This document shows, in pieces, positions 59,091-64,000 of a stretch of DNA of 64,000 nucleotides. The stretch lies in NCBI RefSeq assembly GCF_001613325.1, contig NZ_BDCD01000006.1, positions 1-64,000 on the forward strand. Direction: 5' to 3'. The notes beneath the pieces are model-generated. The model made no database searches and was not told where the DNA came from. It saw only the letters and a program-made list of their open reading frames with translations. Made by a program: the position numbers and the translations under genes. The DNA comes from Nocardia yamanashiensis NBRC 100130. GTDB taxonomy: Bacteria > Actinomycetota > Actinomycetes > Mycobacteriales > Mycobacteriaceae. Positions within the stretch are counted from its first letter, which is position 1, and every line of letters starts with the position of its first letter.

Positions 59091-59252
59091 CCCGCTGATC
59101 TTCCAGGGTGCGACTGTGGTGATTCCAGACCGCGCGACACGCGGCATGAGCGTGCGCCAGTCGACGCGGGTGATCAGATGATCGGATCGGATCGGAATAG
59201 TCGGGCACGGTAGGGGTGGCTTCCACCAGAGTCGATGTCGAAGGGAGGCCTC

Positions 59253-60122
59253 ATGATCTCGGCACTCAACCGGCTGGTGGCTCTCATCGAGGAACACCTC
59301 ACCGAAGAGTTCGACGTCAACGCAGCCGCCAGGACACTCGGCACCACCGAATACCACCTGCGCCGGATGTTCTCGTCGCTGGCCGGTATGCCGCTGTCGG
59401 AATATGTACGCCGACGCCGCATGACAATCGCCGCCGGTGACGTCGTGCGGGACCAGGACGATCTGCTGAGCATCGCCGTCCGGCACGGATACGGTTCGAC
59501 CGAGGCTTTCGGGCGGGCGTTCCGGGCAGTTCACGGCGCCCGCCCCAGCGACGTCCGCCGCGACGGAGGCCCCCTTCGCACACAACCACAGCTCAGGTTC
59601 CGCCTGACCGTCGAAGGGAGCATCCCCATGGACACCCGCATCATCGACCGGCCCGCTTTCCGGCTCATCGGACACGCAGCCCGGGTCCCGCTCATCCACC
59701 GGGGCGTCAACCCGCACATTCAGCGGCATATCGCCGCGCTACCGCTGCAGGAACATGCCCGGTTGAAGGCCCTCGGCGACACCGAACCGGCGGGCCTGTT
59801 GCAGGTCTGCGACGACGTCGACCCCGACGCCACCGAGGGCAGCGAACTGACCTACCTGCACGGAGTCGCCATCTCCCAGGACACTGCGATCCCGGGTGAC
59901 CTCGACGCGATCGAGGTACCGGCCGGCAGGTGGGCGGTCTTCCACACCAATGGACCCCACCCGCAGACCCTGCAGGATGCATGGGCCGCGACCGCGACCG
60001 AATGGTTCCCCGCCAACCCCTGGCGGCTGCGACCCGGGCCCTCGATCGTCGCAATCCTCGAGCACGCCGACGACTTCGCCACCGCCACCTGCCAGCTGTG
60101 GCTGCCCATCGAATCGGCCTGA
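59253..60122 (+). CDS. AraC family regulator with GyrI-like effector domain
   Basis: A 289-residue regulator of the MarA/Rob type with two parts. Residues about 5-105 form the DNA-binding domain with two helix-turn-helix motifs (VNAAARTLGTTEYHLRRMF and GYGSTEAFGRAFRAVHGA). Residues about 125-285 are a GyrI-like small-molecule binding domain. GGGAGG lies five bases before the ATG at MISALN, which is therefore preferred over an ATG six codons earlier. Such proteins often activate multidrug or organic stress responses. No transporter gene is next to it. Confidence 0.9.
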   Translation: MISALNRLVALIEEHLTEEFDVNAAARTLGTTEYHLRRMFSSLAGMPLSEYVRRRRMTIAAGDVVRDQDDLLSIAVRHGYGSTEAFGRAFRAVHGARPSDVRRDGGPLRTQPQLRFRLTVEGSIPMDTRIIDRPAFRLIGHAARVPLIHRGVNPHIQRHIAALPLQEHARLKALGDTEPAGLLQVCDDVDPDATEGSELTYLHGVAISQDTAIPGDLDAIEVPAGRWAVFHTNGPHPQTLQDAWAATATEWFPANPWRLRPGPSIVAILEHADDFATATCQLWLPIESA

Positions 60123-60233
60123 CAAACCCTGCACGACCCTGAACATCATCAAAGGCGCCGAACACGATCTCACAGCCGAGGCATAACGTAAGCTCTGCGG
60201 CTGCGTCGGTTCGAACCGTCCCTCCGCGCCGAA

Positions 60234-60889
60234 CTGACACAGCCAGTTGACCTTTCGCTTCATCGCGCCGACCTTCTCGGTCACCTCGGCATGCGACAGT
60301 CACCGGTCGGCCCGAAACAGGCCGTGGACGCGCGCGACAAGATCCGTGGCGCATGGACATTCGCGCGCCGTGGTGGCGCGAACGGGGAAATGCAGGCGTG
60401 GCTGTACGCGGTCGAGGCCGAGGTGGAAACCCGTCTCGGGGAGCCAGGCGCGCCCTCGAGCAGGCCGAGACCGCCTACAGCGAGTTCGACCCGGACCGGG
60501 ATCCGAGTCCACTGTGGATGGACTGGTTCTCCCCGGCTCGTCTGGCAGGTTTCAAGGGCAACACTCTCCTCGCCGCGGGCCAAGGAGCCAGAGCCCGGGA
60601 GACCCTGCGGCAGGTGCTGGAAGATCTTCCCCCCGAAGCGATCAAGCAGCGCGCGGTCGTCCTCGCGGACCTGGCTGCTGCCGAAGTCCTCGAGCACGAA
60701 CCGGAGCGGGCGTGCGACCTTCTCGACGAGGCGCTGCAAATACTCGGCGAGCATTGGTACGCCACTGCCATGGACCGGGTGAAGGCGGTCCGGCAATCGC
60801 TGCGCGCCTGGGATTCACTGCCGCAGGTGCGCGAGCTCGACAACCAGCTCTACAACTGGCACACCATGATCAAGTCGCTGACGGTCTAA
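60234..60889 (+). pseudogene. Decayed TPR-type transcriptional regulator, C-terminal part
   Basis: The last part (MDWFSPARLAGFKGNTLLAA, then VRAVRQSL-like and LYNWHTMIKSL) matches the TPR-containing C terminus of XRE-family regulators found in Nocardia and Streptomyces. The earlier part (IRGAWTFARRGGANGEMQAW, then AVEAEVETRLGE) lies in a different frame, so a frameshift occurs near 60440, and the HTH half is missing. The last four bases overlap the convergent HAD gene stop. It is broken by truncation and frameshift. Confidence 0.75.
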
Positions 60890-61536
60890 CCGTTCTCCGC
60901 CGCAGCGATGGCCGGCAGTTCGTTGAGGTCGTGGATCTTCCAATCGGACAGCTCCGCGACCTCCGGCATATCCCGCTGGATCCACCCCCACGGGCCACGC
61001 TGGATATAGGCCGTCCGCATCCCGACCATCTTGGCCGGCGCGATGTCGTTCTCGATCCGGTCGCCTACGTACACGATCTCGTGCGCCGCGCAGGGCGCAA
61101 CCTCGACCACCTTTTCGAAGAACGCGGTCGAGGGCTTCTCCACACCCCAATCATCCGAAGTCGCAATGAAATCGGCTGGAAGGGCCAGACTCCGCAGGAT
61201 CTTGCCGGATCGAACCGTCTGGTTACCGACGATTCCTACCCACACTCCCATGCCCTGAAGCTTCGAAAGCGCGGGCCGCACATCGGGGTAAAGATCGCCC
61301 TCCCCATAGGTCTCCGGCTGACCCGCTTCCGCACGTGCCTCACGTTCCTTGGCAAGGTCGAAACCAGGGCGAAAAACCTGGAAGGCTTCGCGATAGTCCT
61401 TGCCCTGCGCGATCGTGGCACCGAAGACCGAGACGAAGGTATGCCGAGGCACGCCGAGCCAATCAGCCCACGTCCCATACTCACGCGTCTCGTCCACGAG
61501 CGTTTCGCCGACATCGAACACCACAGCCCCGATCAT
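60886..61536 (-). CDS. HAD superfamily hydrolase
   Basis: A 216-residue HAD-type phosphatase. Motif I is FDVGETLVD (the second Asp of the usual DxD is Glu), motif II Thr/Ser lies in VGNQTV, motif III Lys in GVEKPS, and motif IV in VGDRIENDI. The change of motif I from DxDxT to DVGET is typical of one HAD subgroup with phosphatase activity. The ATG at MIGAVV is chosen. It stands alone, convergent with the regulator relic. Substrate unknown. Confidence 0.88.
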   Translation of the reverse strand: MIGAVVFDVGETLVDETREYGTWADWLGVPRHTFVSVFGATIAQGKDYREAFQVFRPGFDLAKEREARAEAGQPETYGEGDLYPDVRPALSKLQGMGVWVGIVGNQTVRSGKILRSLALPADFIATSDDWGVEKPSTAFFEKVVEVAPCAAHEIVYVGDRIENDIAPAKMVGMRTAYIQRGPWGWIQRDMPEVAELSDWKIHDLNELPAIAAAENG

Positions 61537-61798
61537 GGGCCACACGCTACGCGGCGATTCGATAGGCGCTCCGGGCCGGAGTAGAGCCACGCCCGCTGCT
61601 CGACGCGACCGGATTGCGCCCCCGAATGAGGGCCACTTGCTCCAGGGTCTCCACCCGCCGGCCATGCGGCAACCAGGGAGCCAGTGGTCCATCGAATCTG
61701 CTGTGCACCAGCGTATTTCATGCAGTATCGGGGCGCTGGAGGGTATCCGCCCTCCAGAATCCCTGCGATCTTGTGCCTGGTCGCCGCAGGCTCGGGAG

Positions 61799-62515
61799 CT
61801 AGTCTTCGGCGGTCAGCCAGGCGCGCAGGTCGGTGACCAGTTGGAGTTCTGCGGCGACCACGGCGCGGTCGGCGGTGTCGAGGTCGAGTTTTTCGATCTC
61901 GGCGACGAGTTCGGTGACGCGGGTGGGGTTTTCGGTGGCGGCGGCGATTTCGGCGAGCATGGCGAGGGCGCGGCCGCGTACTACCGGTGGGGCGGTGTCG
62001 CCGAAGCGGCGGATGCCGGCTTCGATGGCGCGGGCGGCGGCTTTGTCGTCGAGTTTCTGATCGCGCAGGATGGTGGCGTTGTCCAGGACGCGGGCCAGGC
62101 CCTCGAGGGCTTTGGCGCCGCCGTATTCGGGGTCGGGTTCGTCGTGCTGGACGTAGATGATGGTGTTGCCGACCGGATCGACCACGGTGAAGCGGCTCTG
62201 GCCGGGTTTGAAGCGGGTGATGCGGGGCGTGCCGCGGGCGGGGATCTTGCCGTAGCGGGCGCGCAGGGCGGCGGTGAATTCCACGTGCCAGGGCTCGATC
62301 TCGTCGACGAAGACCACGCAGCCGATGTGCGCGGCCTCGGCGTCGATGCCTTTGGGGGTGGGTCCGAAGTGCAGTTGGAAGCCGTCGCGTGCCACGGCGC
62401 CATAGGTGTAGGGGCGGGTTTGTTCGTAGGTGACGGTGTAGCCGAGTGTGCGGTAGAAATCCAGGGTTTCGGGCAGGTCGCCGCCCCAGAGCATGGGGGT
62501 CGAGATGTTCGCCAT
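61799..62515 (-). CDS. Glyoxalase/VOC-like protein with C-terminal helical extension
   Basis: A 238-residue protein. The first 125 residues are a VOC domain (MLWGGDLPETLDFYRTLGY and the later DPVGNTIIYVQH) of the bleomycin-resistance/lyase superfamily. The remaining part is helical, with repeats of about 35 residues (ALEGLARVLDNATILRDQ and ARAIEAGIRRFGDTA) that look like TPR or HEAT turns. Metal ligands of VOC enzymes cannot all be placed, so catalysis is uncertain. It is divergent from the first PPOX gene. Such fusions are common in actinobacteria and unassigned. Confidence 0.82.
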   Translation of the reverse strand: MANISTPMLWGGDLPETLDFYRTLGYTVTYEQTRPYTYGAVARDGFQLHFGPTPKGIDAEAAHIGCVVFVDEIEPWHVEFTAALRARYGKIPARGTPRITRFKPGQSRFTVVDPVGNTIIYVQHDEPDPEYGGAKALEGLARVLDNATILRDQKLDDKAAARAIEAGIRRFGDTAPPVVRGRALAMLAEIAAATENPTRVTELVAEIEKLDLDTADRAVVAAELQLVTDLRAWLTAED

Positions 62516-62616
62516 CGGGTGCCTCCTCGCGGTTTTGCTTCGCCGCGATCCAAGCTACGGAGAGACATGAGTCCCATGCACATAGAAATTTTCGCGGGCC
62601 CGGTTAGGCTGCGTGC

Positions 62617-62997
62617 GTGGAGAACCCGTTCGGGGCCGTGGGCACCGCCAACTACGTCAATCTGGTCACCTTCAAGAAGGACGGCACGCCCGTCGGCACC
62701 CCGCTGTGGGCGGCGCTCGACGACGGGAAGATGTACATCTGGACCGTCACCGACAGCTGGAAGGTGAAGCGGATCCGGCGCAATCCGCAGGTCACCTTGC
62801 AGCCGTGCGATGTGCGGGGCAAGACGCACGGGGAGATCGTGAAGGGCACCGCGGTGGTGCTCGATGCCGCCGGCAGCGACCGCGCCCGGGCGCTGATCCG
62901 CAAGCGCTACGGCATCATGGGCATTCTGGCCATCGGCGGCAGCCTCATCCGGCGTGGTAAGAGCGGGACCATCGGTATCGAGGTCTCCCCCGCCTAG
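62617..62997 (+). CDS. PPOX-class flavin/F420-dependent oxidoreductase
   Basis: A 126-residue split-barrel protein of the PPOX (pyridoxamine 5'-phosphate oxidase-like) family. The N-terminal VTFKKDGTPVGTPLWAALDD and the SWKVKRIRRNPQVTLQPCDV segment are marks of the F420-binding members found in mycobacteria and Nocardia. The GTG start is the longest reasonable one. A paralogue with the same order of motifs lies on the opposite strand, tail to tail, three bases away. Substrate unknown. Confidence 0.9.
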   Translation: MENPFGAVGTANYVNLVTFKKDGTPVGTPLWAALDDGKMYIWTVTDSWKVKRIRRNPQVTLQPCDVRGKTHGEIVKGTAVVLDAAGSDRARALIRKRYGIMGILAIGGSLIRRGKSGTIGIEVSPA

Positions 62998-63000
62998 CGG

Positions 63001-63390
63001 CTATCCGGCGGCCGCATCGGGGGTGATGGCCAGGCCGACGGAGCGATCGGGGCCGCGAAAGAGCTTGTGGCCCTTGATCGCCAGCCTGCCGATCCACCCG
63101 TATTTGCGGCCCACCACCATGCGCACGTGTTCGGTGCCGTCGGCGTCGAGCACCTGTGCGGTGCCGGTGATGATCTCGGTGCCGCGCACCCGGCCGCGGT
63201 TGTCGCAAACCTGTAGCGTGACGGCCGGATTGCGCCGGATGCGTTTGACCTTCCAGGTGCCCGGATTGGTCCAGACCACGATCCGGTCGCCGTCGGGGGC
63301 CACCCAGACCGGCGTGCCGACCGGGGTGCCGTCCTTGCGGTAGGTGGTGATCAGCGCGTATTTGCCCTGTGCCACATCATGCCAAGTCAT
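63001..63390 (-). CDS. PPOX-class flavin/F420-dependent oxidoreductase, paralogue
   Basis: A 129-residue PPOX-family split-barrel protein. It shares the motifs YRKDGTPVGTPVWVA, TWKVKRIRRNPAVTLQVCDN and the ending GPDRSVGLAI with the plus-strand copy. The ATG at MTWHDV is used; GGAGG lies only two bases upstream, so the true start is uncertain. Tail-to-tail placement with three bases between stops suggests an inverted duplication. Confidence 0.88.
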   Translation of the reverse strand: MTWHDVAQGKYALITTYRKDGTPVGTPVWVAPDGDRIVVWTNPGTWKVKRIRRNPAVTLQVCDNRGRVRGTEIITGTAQVLDADGTEHVRMVVGRKYGWIGRLAIKGHKLFRGPDRSVGLAITPDAAAG

Positions 63391-63528
63391 GTCCTCCACG
63401 GTAGGAATCCGGCGGTGCGGGCACATCCGCCCGCGGACGGCCATCCCGCTACGTCTGCGGACGTAGCCCGGCGCGCGAAAGCACCGGACCGCCGGGGACC
63501 CGGTCCGGTGTTCGCGCGCGGCGTCAGC

Positions 63529-64000
63529 TCATGGGTTGTCCCCCGCGATGATGGCTCCGATCAGACCGCCCACACCGCAGCCGATGATCGCGCCGATCAG
63601 GAAGAACCAGATCCCGATCAGCACGCCCACCAGGCAGCCCAGGACGGCGCCGGCGACGATGGTCCCGGCGCTGGCGACGTTCGCCAGCGCGGCCACCTGG
63701 GTGGTGGGCGCGGCGATATCAGCGGCGTTCTCCGGCCGCACCGTCAATACGGTTCCGCTGGAGTCGATTTCGGGCACCACGCTGACCGTGCGTTCGGCGG
63801 CCTGATAGGTCAGCGGCAGTGCGGCGAGCACCTCACCGCCGGTGCCGAGGATGTTCACGGCGCCGTCGGCGAATTCGAAATGTCCCGCGGTGAGGGTGGT
63901 GGTGACGGCGGAACGGTCTTGGGCTAGCGCGATCTGGTATCCGACTCCGCGGTCGACTCCGCTGATGCCCGGCCCGGCGACGGCGGGTTCACCGTGCGCG
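63529..64000 (-). CDS. DUF8020-like secreted protein, partial (N terminus outside window)
   Basis: The frame is open from the window edge to the stop and reads HGEPAVAGPGISGVDRGVGY, then TTTLTAGHFEF and NILGTGGEVLAALPL, like Nocardia DUF8020 proteins, which start with a signal peptide. The C terminus has a glycine-rich pair of transmembrane helices (GAVLGCLVGVLIGIWFFLIG). A GTG at 63858 could give a short protein, but the coding character continues upstream to the edge. It is probably exported and membrane-anchored at its C terminus. Function unknown. Confidence 0.7.
   Translation of the reverse strand, partial: AHGEPAVAGPGISGVDRGVGYQIALAQDRSAVTTTLTAGHFEFADGAVNILGTGGEVLAALPLTYQAAERTVSVVPEIDSSGTVLTVRPENAADIAAPTTQVAALANVASAGTIVAGAVLGCLVGVLIGIWFFLIGAIIGCGVGGLIGAIIAGDNP

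Noticed and set aside
1..64000. CRISPR arrays, tRNA or rRNA genes, transposases, phage genes
   Set aside because: No regularly spaced repeats, no cloverleaf or rRNA-like sequence and no transposase or phage motifs were seen by eye.

Overview
The window is GC-rich actinobacterial DNA, most likely from Nocardia or a close mycolate-containing relative. Pointers are the dense GTG and ATGA/GTGA overlapping starts, a GabD2-type dehydrogenase, a mycothiol-linked formaldehyde dehydrogenase, an MMPL transporter, two Scr1-type HTH/DUF397 pairs, a DUF574 methyltransferase, F420/PPOX-type proteins, LtrA, and a DUF8020-like secreted protein at the right edge. No rRNA, tRNA, CRISPR array, insertion sequence or prophage gene was seen. 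The right half carries several broken genes.

Layout. 0-2.1 kb: succinic semialdehyde dehydrogenase and a small membrane protein, ended by a bidirectional terminator. 2.2-9.5 kb: a TetR regulator diverges from seven genes whose ends touch or overlap, except for one 4-base overlap pattern repeated at most junctions: AurF-like diiron oxygenase, acyl carrier protein, stand-alone seryl-tRNA-synthetase-like amino acid:carrier-protein ligase, thioester-reductase-like SDR, SRPBCC protein, atypical KAS III and MMPL exporter. This reads as an uncharacterised biosynthetic cluster for a carrier-bound amino acid product. 9.6-11.9 kb: an HTH(DUF5753)/DUF397 pair and small ORFs. 12-14.4 kb: a FetB-like permease, a PAP2 phosphatase, a relic of an ABC ATPase and a small membrane protein.

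14.4-23.7 kb, minus strand: a complete peptide/metallophore-type ABC importer (fused double ATPase, two permeases, Tat-type lipoprotein) with a DtxR/IdeR-like box before the lipoprotein gene, then a canonical KAS III coupled to a GNAT plus E1/ThiF-like fusion, then an M20 amidohydrolase. This may be an iron-responsive small-molecule production and uptake locus. 23.8-29.9 kb: methyltransferase, second HTH/DUF397 pair, hypothetical and secreted proteins, FadR-type regulator with a luciferase-like monooxygenase. 30-37 kb: LtrA, then a PaoABC-like molybdenum hydroxylase operon with its XdhC chaperone and an AraC regulator.

37.2-40.4 kb: DUF5994, a MerR regulator, a perfect 26-bp palindrome, an internally deleted hsp20, two strong hairpins and an SDR. 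40.6-44.8 kb: a three-gene operon of an EF-hand lipase, a PlsC-like acyltransferase and an EF-hand patatin, which looks like a calcium-responsive lipid-remodelling unit. 45-49.4 kb: a HalD/BesD-like 2-oxoglutarate oxygenase with an Asp in the metal site, a SLOG-like protein and a three-gene membrane operon in which the DUF389 gene carries a frameshift. 49.6-54 kb: an ABC-F ribosome-protection protein with a probable leader peptide, a metzincin-like protein with a Gln in its zinc motif, and a receiver protein with Glu at the phosphorylation site. 54-64 kb: FAD oxidase-like protein, TetR, mycothiol-dependent formaldehyde dehydrogenase, AraC/GyrI, a decayed TPR regulator, HAD phosphatase, VOC protein, two convergent PPOX paralogues and a partial secreted protein.
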